Assembly: GCA_028718845.1 (NCBI GenBank)
Contig: JAQULA010000010.1
Span: forward strand, 1-18,572
Reading direction: 5' to 3'
Length of the DNA stretch: 18,572 nucleotides
Origin: Candidatus Omnitrophota bacterium
GTDB lineage: Bacteria; Omnitrophota; Gorgyraeia; B26-G9
Position 1 is the first letter of the stretch. Every line of letters begins with the position of its first letter. The notes under the pieces were generated by a model. The model worked only from the letters and a program-made list of their open reading frames with translations. It did not search any database and was not told the origin of the DNA. Positions 6,227 through 13,564 of this stretch are shown here, piece after piece. The translations under genes were made by a program, and so were the position numbers.

Positions 6227-6814
6227 ATGGCGCTAAAAATCGACCCTAAAAAACAAGTACTTGTCGGCAGTCTGATCATGCTGGGAATTATCCTGGTGGG
6301 GTATATTCTGCTGGTTGTGCAGCCGCTGGTTAAAAAAATCATGGCTTACAACGCGGAAGAAAAAACCATCCAGGCCCAGTTGAAAAATGCCGGATTGGCG
6401 AAGCTGGACAAGGAAAAACTGGCGCAGGATGTCGATGAGATAACCAAAAAAATAGCTTATTACGAGGGGAAACTGCCTCAAAACACCGATATCCCCCAGG
6501 TTTTGGACGAGCTTATTATGATCGGACGGGAAACCAATGTTACTTTTGATTCCATCGAGCCGCAGAAAATTAAAAATGTCATTGCCGGGGCGCAATCGGA
6601 AAAGCAGTATCAGGAAATTCCGATTGAAATAAAAGTAAGGGCCGGGTTTCATGAATTTGCCGCGTTTGTCAACCGGATTGAGAACTTCCCGCGGTTCATG
6701 AAAATTACCGAGGTAAAAATAGCGGTGGATAATAGCGACGAGCAGAAGCAGAATATTAAATTGATTATCAGCGCTTTTGCCGTGGAAAGCCGAACCAATG
6801 CGAATTCTCGATAG
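6227..6814 (+). CDS. pilO: Pilus alignment protein PilO
   Basis: This 195-residue single-pass inner-membrane protein has a short cytoplasmic N terminus, a transmembrane helix at about 12-31 (LVGSLIMLGIILVGYILLVV), a coiled coil (about 36-80) and a C-terminal ferredoxin-like domain. The segment LPQNTDIPQVLDELIMIGRE followed by NVTFDSIEP is the family signature, and FHEFAAFVNRIENFPRFMKI fits the second half of the fold. PilO dimerises with PilN and passes the complex on to PilP. It lies nine bases after pilN and overlaps pilP by 17 bases, consistent with translational coupling. GspM is the T2SS counterpart; PilO is preferred from the size and the neighbouring pilP and pilQ. Confidence 0.88.
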   Translation: MALKIDPKKQVLVGSLIMLGIILVGYILLVVQPLVKKIMAYNAEEKTIQAQLKNAGLAKLDKEKLAQDVDEITKKIAYYEGKLPQNTDIPQVLDELIMIGRETNVTFDSIEPQKIKNVIAGAQSEKQYQEIPIEIKVRAGFHEFAAFVNRIENFPRFMKITEVKIAVDNSDEQKQNIKLIISAFAVESRTNANSR

Positions 6815-7244
6815 TAATAAGAAAAGTTTTTTTATTCTCCGGCTGGGAGTGCTGCTGGCGGTATGGAGCGGACTGGCCGCATCGGCGATGTGTGCCCAGA
6901 CCGGCGGCTCTACCGGCGGGGATGAAGAGGCGGCGCCATTTGTGTATCAAGTGGAACAGCGCCGTAATCCGTTTGTGCCGTTGTTGGATAAAAGCGGCAA
7001 TAAAAAAGAAGCCGGCTCCAGCCATGGCGAGGAATTGAAGGTCCTTTTGGCAAAAATAGTGGTCAACGGAGTCCTGTGGGATGAAAATCAGCCGCTGGTT
7101 ATGGTCAATAATAAAATTTATAAGCAAGGTGATGAGATTAACGGTGAGCTGAAGATTAAGAGTATTACGGCGGACGGGGTCGTGTTCGAATATTTTGAAC
7201 TCACGCATACCGTTTCGCTTATTGATAAACAAAAGTTGGAATAA
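6798..7244 (+). CDS. pilP: Pilus alignment protein PilP
   Basis: ATG 6798 has GGAAAG eight bases upstream and is preferred to TTG 6777; the product is 148 residues. The N terminus is a signal sequence (SFFILRLGVLLAVWSGLAAS). The Cys after SAM does not make a convincing lipobox, so it may be a secreted protein rather than a lipoprotein. RRNPFVPLL begins the PilP region. A disordered linker leads to the beta domain (LLAKIVVNGVLWDENQPLVM, then YKQGDEING and KIKSITADGVVFEY) that binds the N0 domain of the secretin. It overlaps the end of pilO and precedes pilQ by 18 bases, the standard order. GspC-like proteins share the beta domain. Confidence 0.85.
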   Translation: MRILDSNKKSFFILRLGVLLAVWSGLAASAMCAQTGGSTGGDEEAAPFVYQVEQRRNPFVPLLDKSGNKKEAGSSHGEELKVLLAKIVVNGVLWDENQPLVMVNNKIYKQGDEINGELKIKSITADGVVFEYFELTHTVSLIDKQKLE

Positions 7245-7262
7245 TATCAGGAGGAGCATTTC

Positions 7263-8903
7263 ATGAGACTATCGACCATGAACTCACGGACGAGAATGTT
7301 TGTGCCGTTGCTGGTGTGCCTTGGGCTGGCGCTGGTTATGGCCGAAACTACGGCGATTCGGCCGGGTTTGGCGCAGGAAGCCGCGGAAGCGGATGAAAAA
7401 GCGCCGTCTTTGGCACAGCCGGAAACTCCGGGCAAAGAAGCGCTGGTGTCGATTAATTTTAAAGAAACCGACATGCGGGAAGTGTTGAATATCCTGGCTT
7501 ATAAAGGCGGGATCAACATCGTTGCCGGCGAGGATGTTGTCGCTAAGGTTACCGTACAGCTTAAGGATGTTCCCTGGGAACAGGCCTTGGATGTTATTCT
7601 CAAAACCTACAACTTTACCTATAAAAAGGAAGGGAACCTGGTGCGGGTCATGAGCCTGGTGCGCTCACTCGAAGAAGAGGGGAAAGTGCCGCTGGTGACG
7701 AAAATAATCTCGCTTAATTTTGCCGATGTCAACAGATTAAAAGAGTCGCTTTCTAAAATGCTCAGCAAACGCGGGACCATGGAGATCGACAGCCGGACCA
7801 ATTCCCTGATCATAACCGATATTCCGGAAATGGTGGAAAAGGTCGATCGTGCGGCGCAGAATCTTGACACAAAAACCCCGCAGGTCTTGATCGAAGCGAT
7901 GATGGTGGACGTGAAAGTCGGAGAAACCGATTCCTGGGGAAGCTTGATCTCTTCTTTGACCGCCAATAAGTCGAAGAATAATACCGCTGTATTGACTTCC
8001 GATCTGGGGGTAACCGGCGCTGAGTTCGAATTTCAGACCCTTACGGATACCCTGAACCTGAATGCGGTTTTAACCTTTTTAATCTCTAATAACAAAGCGA
8101 CGATTCTGGCTAATCCCAAGGTATTGACCCTGGATAACCAGGAGGCTAAAATAGAGATTATCGAATCAATTCCATATTATGAATCCGTTGACAGCGGCAG
8201 CGGGACAACCACCAATGTCAAGTTCAAGGAAGCCGGGACAAAGTTGTTTGTGACCCCGCATATTACCAGCGGGCGTTATATTTCCATGAATGTCAAGCCG
8301 GAGCAGTCGTTTAAAAGTGCCGAAGTGCTTGACGGACAGCCGGTAATCGATTCGCGCAAAGCGGAGACCAACCTGCTTGTCGGCGACGGCCAAACGATTG
8401 TTATCGGCGGATTGCGGCAATCGAAAAATACGGTCACCCGCAATAAAGTCCCGTTTTTCGGGGATATCCCGGTAATCGGGCTGTTGTTTAAGAGTAAATC
8501 CGTGGAAAGAATCGACACTGAACTGGTACTGTTCGTTACTCCGCATATTATTTATGATTCGGTCATGTCCGACCGGGAATTGGAGCTTTTTCAGCAGTTG
8601 GATTCGACCGCCCGGATTAAAGTTGATGAGCGCACCGAGCTGCAAAGGGTGAAAGATTCCCTGCGGATGCTGGATAAGTTTAAGGCTAAAGAAATCGAAG
8701 ATAACGAGATTGCCGCCCGTGCCGGTGGCCGGCAGCCGGCGGTGAAACCGAAACCGGTATCCAAGAAAAAAGATAAATATAATTTCACCTCCGTTTCCAC
8801 CGATACGGCGCGGGAAGGGGAATATTCCCAGGAGGATGAATTGGATTATGAAGCGGCAAAATTTCGCCGTTCGCTATCCCATGTTGAGGATGGGGAACAG
8901 TAA
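7263..8903 (+). CDS. pilQ: Type IV pilus secretin PilQ
   Basis: PilQ forms the outer-membrane pore through which the pilus passes. ATG 7263 has a good AGGAGG. The 546 residues comprise a signal peptide (about 1-38, ending GLAQ); an N0/STN domain (about 60-125, INFKETDMREVLNILAYKGG and PWEQALDVILKTYNF); one N1 repeat (about 142-210, ISLNFADVNRLKESL and DSRTNSLIITDIPE); and the secretin core to about 434, with signature VPFFGDIPVIGLLF at 396-409. A single N1 repeat favours PilQ over GspD, which normally has more. No peptidoglycan-binding AMIN domain is seen. The last 112 residues are a charged, Lys/Pro-containing tail beyond the usual end, of unknown role. It is the last gene of the operon. Confidence 0.92.
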   Translation: MRLSTMNSRTRMFVPLLVCLGLALVMAETTAIRPGLAQEAAEADEKAPSLAQPETPGKEALVSINFKETDMREVLNILAYKGGINIVAGEDVVAKVTVQLKDVPWEQALDVILKTYNFTYKKEGNLVRVMSLVRSLEEEGKVPLVTKIISLNFADVNRLKESLSKMLSKRGTMEIDSRTNSLIITDIPEMVEKVDRAAQNLDTKTPQVLIEAMMVDVKVGETDSWGSLISSLTANKSKNNTAVLTSDLGVTGAEFEFQTLTDTLNLNAVLTFLISNNKATILANPKVLTLDNQEAKIEIIESIPYYESVDSGSGTTTNVKFKEAGTKLFVTPHITSGRYISMNVKPEQSFKSAEVLDGQPVIDSRKAETNLLVGDGQTIVIGGLRQSKNTVTRNKVPFFGDIPVIGLLFKSKSVERIDTELVLFVTPHIIYDSVMSDRELELFQQLDSTARIKVDERTELQRVKDSLRMLDKFKAKEIEDNEIAARAGGRQPAVKPKPVSKKKDKYNFTSVSTDTAREGEYSQEDELDYEAAKFRRSLSHVEDGEQ

Positions 8904-8916
8904 AAAAGTAGGGGGC

Positions 8917-8944
8917 TTGACAATATTTAATTTGAGCGTATAAT
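8917..8944 (+). promoter_or_regulatory. Sigma-70 promoter of rimP-nusA
   Basis: TTGACA (8917-8922), a 16-base spacer and TATAAT (8939-8944), both perfect hexamers. Transcription would begin near 8951, about 25 bases before the hairpin at 8976. It starts 13 bases after the pilQ stop. Confidence 0.85.
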
Positions 8945-8975
8945 AACTTCATACTCCTGTGATAGAATAAAATAC

Positions 8976-9003
8976 AAAGTGGGAAGGCATTCCCACTTTT
9001 TTT
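8976..9003 (+). terminator. Hairpin with T-tract in the rimP leader: attenuator or pil-operon terminator
   Basis: AAAGTGGGAA (8976-8985) and TTCCCACTTT (8990-8999) form a perfect 10-bp stem with loop GGCA, and seven T follow (8997-9003). It stands downstream of the rimP promoter and only 13 bases before the rimP ATG, so transcripts from that promoter must pass it. A near copy lies before infB. It can also end transcripts from pilQ. Regulation by NusA or another factor is an inference. Confidence 0.85.
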
Positions 9004-9016
9004 GTGGAAAGTTCAA

Positions 9017-9478
9017 ATGGACGACATTATTTATGAGCGCGTGCGGCGGATTGCGGGTGCGATTGCCGAAGCGGAAGCCATTGAAGTGGTGGAAGTAAAC
9101 GTCTATCCCCGGGGCGCCGGCGGCGAAATAAGGATTGTGGTGGATAAGGCCGGCGGTATCGGTTTGGATGCCTGTGCGGGGTTTAACCGGGCAATCATTA
9201 ATCAGCTGGAGGCGGAAGGGGTCGCGGTGGGTGATTATGCGCTGGAGGTTTGTTCTCCGGGGCTGGACCGGCCGCTGAAGACGGTAAGCGATTTTAAGCG
9301 GGTCAGCGGGGAAAGGATCTATTGTCTGGCGCGTACTTCGGATGGGAAAACCCGGGATATTACCGGAGTGGTTGTGGCTGTCGGTGAACGGGATATTGCT
9401 ATTATGCTGAATGATGGACGGCAGGTGACCATCAATACGGACGACATACTAAAAGCTAAATTGGAAATTAGGTGGTAA
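9017..9478 (+). CDS. rimP: Ribosome maturation factor RimP
   Basis: RimP helps assemble the 30S subunit. ATG 9017 is chosen over TTG 9002, which falls in the T-tract of the leader hairpin; GGAAAG (9006-9011) is a suitable ribosome site. The 153-residue length is usual. Features are an N-terminal alpha/beta domain (VEVNVYPRGAGGEIRIVVDK, then ACAGFNRAI), the highly conserved YALEVCSPGLDRPLKTVSDF at the domain junction, and a C-terminal SH3-like barrel (GVVVAVGERDIAIMLNDGRQ). nusA starts two bases after its stop, the near-universal rimP-nusA arrangement. The transcript appears to start at 8951 and passes a hairpin before this gene. Confidence 0.95.
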   Translation: MDDIIYERVRRIAGAIAEAEAIEVVEVNVYPRGAGGEIRIVVDKAGGIGLDACAGFNRAIINQLEAEGVAVGDYALEVCSPGLDRPLKTVSDFKRVSGERIYCLARTSDGKTRDITGVVVAVGERDIAIMLNDGRQVTINTDDILKAKLEIRW

Positions 9479-9480
9479 CT

Positions 9481-10665
9481 ATGAGCAATGAATTATTATT
9501 GGTTTTGGATTATATCGAGCGGGAAAAAGGTATTGATAAAAGCATTATTGTTGCGGCGATTGAAGCGGCATTGCTGTCCGCGGCGCGCCGCCGTTTTGGC
9601 GAAGACGCCGATTTGAGCGTGATTATCGACCGAAAAACCGGGGATATTGACGTCTTGAAAGACGGAAAAAAAATAGAGTCGGGAGAGTTCGGGCGAATTG
9701 CCGCGCAGACCGCCCGCCAGATTATTACCCAAAAGATCCGCGAAGCGGAACGTGAAGTCGTATTCGGCGATTATCAGGCGAAGATCGGCGATATTACCAA
9801 CGGTATCGTCCATCGCACGGAAAAAGGGAATATTATTGTCGATCTGGGAAAAACCGAAGGGGTTCTTTCGTATAAAGAAATCCTTGCCGGTGAAGATTTC
9901 CCTCAGGGCAGCCGGGTACGGGCGTTGATCCTGGATGTAAAGAAAACCAGCAAAGGCCCGCAGATCATTCTTTCGCGCACCAACGCCGGGTTCGTGAAAC
10001 GATTGTTTGAATTGGAAGTGCCGGAGATTTATGAAGGTATCGTGGAAATTAAATCGATTTCCCGTCTTGCCGGAGAGCGTACCAAGGTTGCGGTCGCCTC
10101 AAAAGATGATAAGATCGATTGTGTCGGGGCGTGTGTCGGGGTGCGCGGTTCGCGGATAAAGAATATCGTGCGTGAATTGCACGGTGAAAAGGTGGATATC
10201 GTACGCTGGCACGATGATATTAAGGAATATGTCAAGGCGGCAATGAGCCCGGCAAAGATTAAGCATATCGACTTGACCACGGAAGATAAGAAAATCGATA
10301 TCGAGGTCGAGGACGACCAGCTGTCATTGGCGATCGGTAAACGCGGCCAGAACGTGCGGTTGGCATCGAAACTGGTAGGCTGGTCGATCAATGTTCGCGG
10401 CCAGGTACAGGCCCAGGAAATTGTCCCGGACGACAATCCGGTGGAGGACCAGACGGAGCAGGAGCCGGCAGAAGCGGCGCCGACTTCGGAGCTATCTCAA
10501 CTGCAGGGGGTCGGAGAAAAGACCTTGACTGCTTTACGGGAAGCCGGGTTTGACAGTCTGGAAAAGATTGCCCGGGCGACGATCGAGGATTTGACCCAGG
10601 TCAAGGGGGTCGGTCAAAAACGGGCCGAGCAAATGATCGAAGAAGCGAAAAAGACACTATCTTAA
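9481..10665 (+). CDS. nusA: Transcription termination/antitermination factor NusA
   Basis: NusA binds RNA polymerase and nascent RNA and modulates pausing, termination and antitermination. ATG 9481 follows AGGTGG that overlaps the end of rimP. The 394 residues comprise the RNAP-binding N-terminal domain (1 to about 100, LLVLDYIEREKGIDKSIIVA), an S1 domain (about 101-167), two KH domains (about 190-335, with GVRGSRIKNIVREL and AIGKRGQNVRLASKLVGW as GXXG loops) and a C-terminal helix-hairpin-helix segment (about 337-394, LQGVGEKTLTALREAGF and VKGVGQKRAEQMI). infB, normally nearby, instead lies 2.9 kb on, after three pilin genes. NusA often controls its own operon, so the hairpin before rimP is of interest. 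Confidence 0.96.
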   Translation: MSNELLLVLDYIEREKGIDKSIIVAAIEAALLSAARRRFGEDADLSVIIDRKTGDIDVLKDGKKIESGEFGRIAAQTARQIITQKIREAEREVVFGDYQAKIGDITNGIVHRTEKGNIIVDLGKTEGVLSYKEILAGEDFPQGSRVRALILDVKKTSKGPQIILSRTNAGFVKRLFELEVPEIYEGIVEIKSISRLAGERTKVAVASKDDKIDCVGACVGVRGSRIKNIVRELHGEKVDIVRWHDDIKEYVKAAMSPAKIKHIDLTTEDKKIDIEVEDDQLSLAIGKRGQNVRLASKLVGWSINVRGQVQAQEIVPDDNPVEDQTEQEPAEAAPTSELSQLQGVGEKTLTALREAGFDSLEKIARATIEDLTQVKGVGQKRAEQMIEEAKKTLS

Positions 10666-10727
10666 TAAACCCGCCGCAGTGGATATTTACGCCGGGTTAT
10701 GTTATGATTGAGGGTAGGGGGTAGCTG

Positions 10728-11165
10728 ATGTCCATAAAACCGAAACATCAGGGGTTTACCTTAATTGAATTGCTGATGACCACGGTGATTGTCGGGATCG
10801 CGCTTTTAGGGATTGCCTCGGCGTTTACCAAAGGAACCTCGTATCTTAGCGATATGAAAGAGCGTTCTGTCGCGGCCTATGCCGTGCAGGAGCAAATGGA
10901 AATTATCCGCAGTACCAGTTTTGACAACATCCTGGTTTCGTTTCCTGCCGGCAGTACAACCCCATTTACTTTGGGTGCCGATTCCGGTTTTTCCCGCCTG
11001 ACCAGCCCGGTGGGTTCGGTAACGGTGGATTATCCGTTTGGCGCTTCTTCGCCCAATGATAATATTATCCGGGTTACGGTAACGGTTACCTGGGCTTCCA
11101 GCGGCGGAAGGATAATGAGTAAAAGCGCGGCGACTATGGTAACGCGCAACGGCATTAGCGGTTGA
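10728..11165 (+). CDS. pilV: Minor pilin of PilV/GspI type
   Basis: The 145-residue product has the processing site G9^F10TLIE and a hydrophobic helix (LLMTTVIVGIALLGIASAF). The following KERSVAAYAVQEQMEIIRS matches the PilV/GspI pattern of a long helix with AxxAxxQxExxR spacing. The globular part is a small beta-rich domain ending in VTVTVTWASSGG. It starts 62 bases after nusA with no clear promoter between them, so it may be read from the rimP promoter. pilW and pilX types follow, which is the normal minor-pilin order and supports the call. In such sets PilV, PilW and PilX prime filament assembly and cap the tip. The assignment to PilV rather than GspI is by context. Confidence 0.75.
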   Translation: MSIKPKHQGFTLIELLMTTVIVGIALLGIASAFTKGTSYLSDMKERSVAAYAVQEQMEIIRSTSFDNILVSFPAGSTTPFTLGADSGFSRLTSPVGSVTVDYPFGASSPNDNIIRVTVTVTWASSGGRIMSKSAATMVTRNGISG

Positions 11166-11189
11166 GATATTAGCGGTACTGATACCGGT

Positions 11190-11819
11190 ATGAAACAGCG
11201 GAGACAGTCTGGAATGGGCAAAAAAAAATTAACCGCCGGATTTACTCTCGTGGAAATCCTGATCGCAGCGGCTATTTCGCTGATAATCGGAGGGGTAATC
11301 GTAGCGGTCCTGATGAGTTCACAGCGGAGTTTTTCCACCGGAACGGTGTTTATGGAAGTGCATAGCAGCGCCCGGCTGGCCATGGATATGATGGTGCGTG
11401 ATGTGAAGTGGGCAAAACAGATCTCCCCGGATTCATTGACCGTGGGCATGGATACGTTTACCAGCGGAGACCATACCCTTGTTCTCGATGTGCCATCGAC
11501 TGATTCCGACGGGGATATTATCGATGATGAGTATGATAAAATCGTGTATCATCTTACCGGGGCCGCTCCCGATCAAATCGAGCGAATTGTCGTACCTAAC
11601 GCGGGAGCGTCAAGCCAGCGTCCGGCGGAACAAAGAATAATCGCTAATAATGTGTCGGAATTAGATTTCAAGAATTCTACCGGGGATTGGTTGTCCTCGG
11701 TATCCGTGGCCTCACTTAATGACGTTTCAATTTCAGTTACGACCTCAAAGGTAGTTCGGGGGGATCAATCAGTTCAAGAAACCCTTAGTTCTATCGCCAG
11801 GCTAAGAAATTTCGAATAA
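11190..11819 (+). CDS. pilW: Minor pilin of PilW/GspJ type
   Basis: The 209-residue product has the processing site G17^F18TLVE, counted from ATG 11190; ATG 11214 would give a nine-residue leader and also fits. A hydrophobic helix follows (ILIAAAISLIIGGVIVAVLM), then SSARLAMDMMVRDVKWA, the typical PilW/GspJ stretch after the helix. A beta-rich domain contains an acidic loop (STDSDGDIIDDEYDK) that could bind calcium, as in GspJ-like and PilY1-associated proteins; that is an inference. It ends LSSIARLRNFE, close to the usual TVxLRN ending of this family. It lies 24 bases after pilV and is probably co-transcribed with it. Confidence 0.75.
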   Translation: MKQRRQSGMGKKKLTAGFTLVEILIAAAISLIIGGVIVAVLMSSQRSFSTGTVFMEVHSSARLAMDMMVRDVKWAKQISPDSLTVGMDTFTSGDHTLVLDVPSTDSDGDIIDDEYDKIVYHLTGAAPDQIERIVVPNAGASSQRPAEQRIIANNVSELDFKNSTGDWLSSVSVASLNDVSISVTTSKVVRGDQSVQETLSSIARLRNFE

Positions 11820-11874
11820 ATCCATAACTCCAATTATTTAAGTAGATTATAAAAATAATATCTTTTAAAAAGAA

Positions 11875-11903
11875 TTGCGAAATGTCAGTATTTGTGTTAT
11901 ACT
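11875..11903 (+). promoter_or_regulatory. Sigma-70 promoter of the PilX-type gene
   Basis: TTGCGA (11875-11880), a 17-base spacer and TATACT (11898-11903), with TGT just before it (extended -10). The stretch upstream (about 11833-11872) is strongly A/T-rich and could act as an UP element. Transcription would begin near 11910, about 50 bases before the gene. This separates pilX from pilV-pilW. Confidence 0.75.
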
Positions 11904-11961
11904 TATAAATGAAAGGGTATGCTCCTGATTTTGATAATAGCGGTCAAAAAGAGAGTGGGCT

Positions 11962-13227
11962 ATGTATAAAAAAATATTTGATAAAAAAACAGGCCGGATT
12001 TCCCGCGGTCAAAATGGAAGCGCGTTAATTATGGGGTTGGTGTCAGTACTGGTATTGGGTATAATCAGTACTTCGTACGTGACCGGCATAGTTACCGAGC
12101 AAAGGAATACGTTACGCACGGAAACCACGCTTTCGGCGTTAACTGTGGCTGAGGCCGGTGCGGAATACGGCATATGGGAGGTTTTATACGGAGGGACTGA
12201 TTTCGCCGAATCTGATGGCTGGCAAACCAGCGGTTCCAATAAGATATTTAACGCCGCTTTTAAAACAGCGGATGATGTTTCCCAGGGAGAATACGATATT
12301 ACTTACTCCACGGTTGACAATAATATTATTCTAACTACCGTGGGATATGTGCCGTCAAAGGCGGACCCGTTTGCCCGGTCGACGGTGCAGGTTAAGCTTA
12401 CTCCGTACCAGATTTTCAATCAGGCGGTTTTTGGCGTGGATTCGATAAACTTGAAGTCAAATGCGCTGGTTGATAGTTATAATTCGGTTGACGGTGACTA
12501 CTCGGAAACGGTGTCTTCGAACGGCGATGTCGTGGTAAATTCAATCGAACAGGACGCGATCGAACTGGGAAGCAATGTTGAAGTGCAGGGTGATATCTAT
12601 GCCGGGGCCGGAGGGGATCCGGAAACGGTCATCAAAGACAACGGAGCAACAATTTCCGGTACTGAAAAAGTACTTACGGCGGGCTGTACTTTGCCGGTTG
12701 TTCCTATTCCAGCCGCGTTGGCGAATCCGGAGGAGAGCCTGACCGTAAAAAAGACGGATAGCCTCCCGATCTCCGGCGAGCTTAGTTATATCGATGTTAC
12801 GGTTAAGGGTACTTTGACGATTACCGGGGATACCACCATATATGTCGAAAATAATTTCAGTGTCCAGGCAAACGCGACTTTGGTGATCGCCCCGGGCGCG
12901 CATGTTGAAATTATTGTAGGAAAGTCGTTGGATTTAATGGCAAATTCCATAATCACGATCGACAGTGAAGATCCGGCGGATTTCGGCGTTTATGGGCTCA
13001 ATACTTGTACGGATATCAAAGTAAATTCCAACAGCAAATTTTACGGCACTATTTACGGGCCGCAGGCGGACTTTTCTTTAAACGGCAATTCCGAGGTTTT
13101 TGGTGCGGTAGCGGCTAAAACGGTTACCATGGGGAGCCAATCGGCGTTGCATTATGATGAGTCGCTTATGGACGAGGATCGTTCACCTTCTTTTGGCTAT
13201 GAAATCGCCAATTGGCAAACAAAATAA
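11962..13227 (+). CDS. PilX-type minor pilin with large beta-rich extension
   Basis: The N terminus is PilX/GspK-like: basic residues, then QNG20^SALIMGLVSVLVLGIIST, a membrane helix without the GFTLVE box or Glu+5, followed by TLSALTVAEAGAEYGIWEVL, which matches the PilX N-terminal domain. At 421 residues it is more than twice the usual PilX length. From about 150 the protein consists of short repeating strands rich in V, I, T, N and G (DSINLKSNALVDSYNSVDG, then TGDTTIYVENNFSVQANATL and TDIKVNSNSKFYGTIYGP). This looks like a beta-solenoid of the type seen in PilX-like proteins of uncultured bacteria (DUF7305-like, from memory). It may sit at the pilus tip and contact surfaces. It has its own promoter. 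Fold and adhesive role are inferred. Confidence 0.75.
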   Translation: MYKKIFDKKTGRISRGQNGSALIMGLVSVLVLGIISTSYVTGIVTEQRNTLRTETTLSALTVAEAGAEYGIWEVLYGGTDFAESDGWQTSGSNKIFNAAFKTADDVSQGEYDITYSTVDNNIILTTVGYVPSKADPFARSTVQVKLTPYQIFNQAVFGVDSINLKSNALVDSYNSVDGDYSETVSSNGDVVVNSIEQDAIELGSNVEVQGDIYAGAGGDPETVIKDNGATISGTEKVLTAGCTLPVVPIPAALANPEESLTVKKTDSLPISGELSYIDVTVKGTLTITGDTTIYVENNFSVQANATLVIAPGAHVEIIVGKSLDLMANSIITIDSEDPADFGVYGLNTCTDIKVNSNSKFYGTIYGPQADFSLNGNSEVFGAVAAKTVTMGSQSALHYDESLMDEDRSPSFGYEIANWQTK

Positions 13228-13448
13228 CGGTGAATCCCGTCTGTACTGAAACCCTTTCGATAAGGCCTGTTCCAGCGTGAAATTTCCGTGTTCTTATCCG
13301 GTTCCCGCCTTTACGCATCCGTGCGCGATTTAATCCCGGTTTTTCCGGATTGGGCGAGTAATTTCGGGAAGCATTATTAACGTCCCGGGGTTATTGTATA
13401 TTTTCATTGTCCGGAGATATCGAGGCGTGCGGAAATCCGGTTCGGTAC
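13228..13448. other. Gene-free stretch before the infB promoter
   Basis: No reading frame, tRNA or clear repeat is visible here. Its composition is more pyrimidine-rich than that of the genes. One imperfect hairpin (AATCCCGG 13332-13339 with CCGGATT 13345-13351, one bulged C, T-rich loop) has no T-tract after it, so it is not a good terminator. Several CCGG and CCCGG words occur. It could be decayed sequence or carry unrecognised signals. Confidence 0.5.
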
Positions 13449-13482
13449 TTGACAAAACCGGCTAATTCATATACTATACAAT
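13449..13482 (+). promoter_or_regulatory. Sigma-70 promoter of the infB operon
   Basis: TTGACA (13449-13454) is a perfect -35. The -10 is ambiguous: TATACT (13470-13475) gives a 15-base spacer, while TATACA (13475-13480) or TACAAT (13477-13482) would need 20-22. Transcription would start between 13482 and 13489, placing the following hairpin almost at the 5' end of the RNA. Confidence 0.7.
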
Positions 13483-13492
13483 AAATACAACT

Positions 13493-13519
13493 AAGTGGGA
13501 AATCATTCCCACTTTTTTT
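13493..13519 (+). terminator. Hairpin with T-tract in the infB leader, near copy of the rimP one
   Basis: AAGTGGGAA (13493-13501) and TTCCCACTT (13506-13514) form a 9-bp stem with loop ATCA, and seven T follow (13513-13519). The stem, the T-tract, the following GT and the ATACAA word upstream match the element at 8976-9003; the differences are mainly in the loop and two or three bases before the stem. It is downstream of a promoter and 45 bases before infB, so it is a candidate attenuator, though it can also terminate transcripts from the upstream pilus gene. Confidence 0.82.
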
Positions 13520-13564
13520 GTATGGGATCTATAGGTCTGTGTTTGACGCGGAAGAAAGGGAATT

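Noticed and set aside
10668..10698. Terminator between nusA and pilV
   Set aside because: AACCCG (10668-10673) can pair with CGGGTT (10693-10698), but the loop is 19 bases and no T-tract follows.
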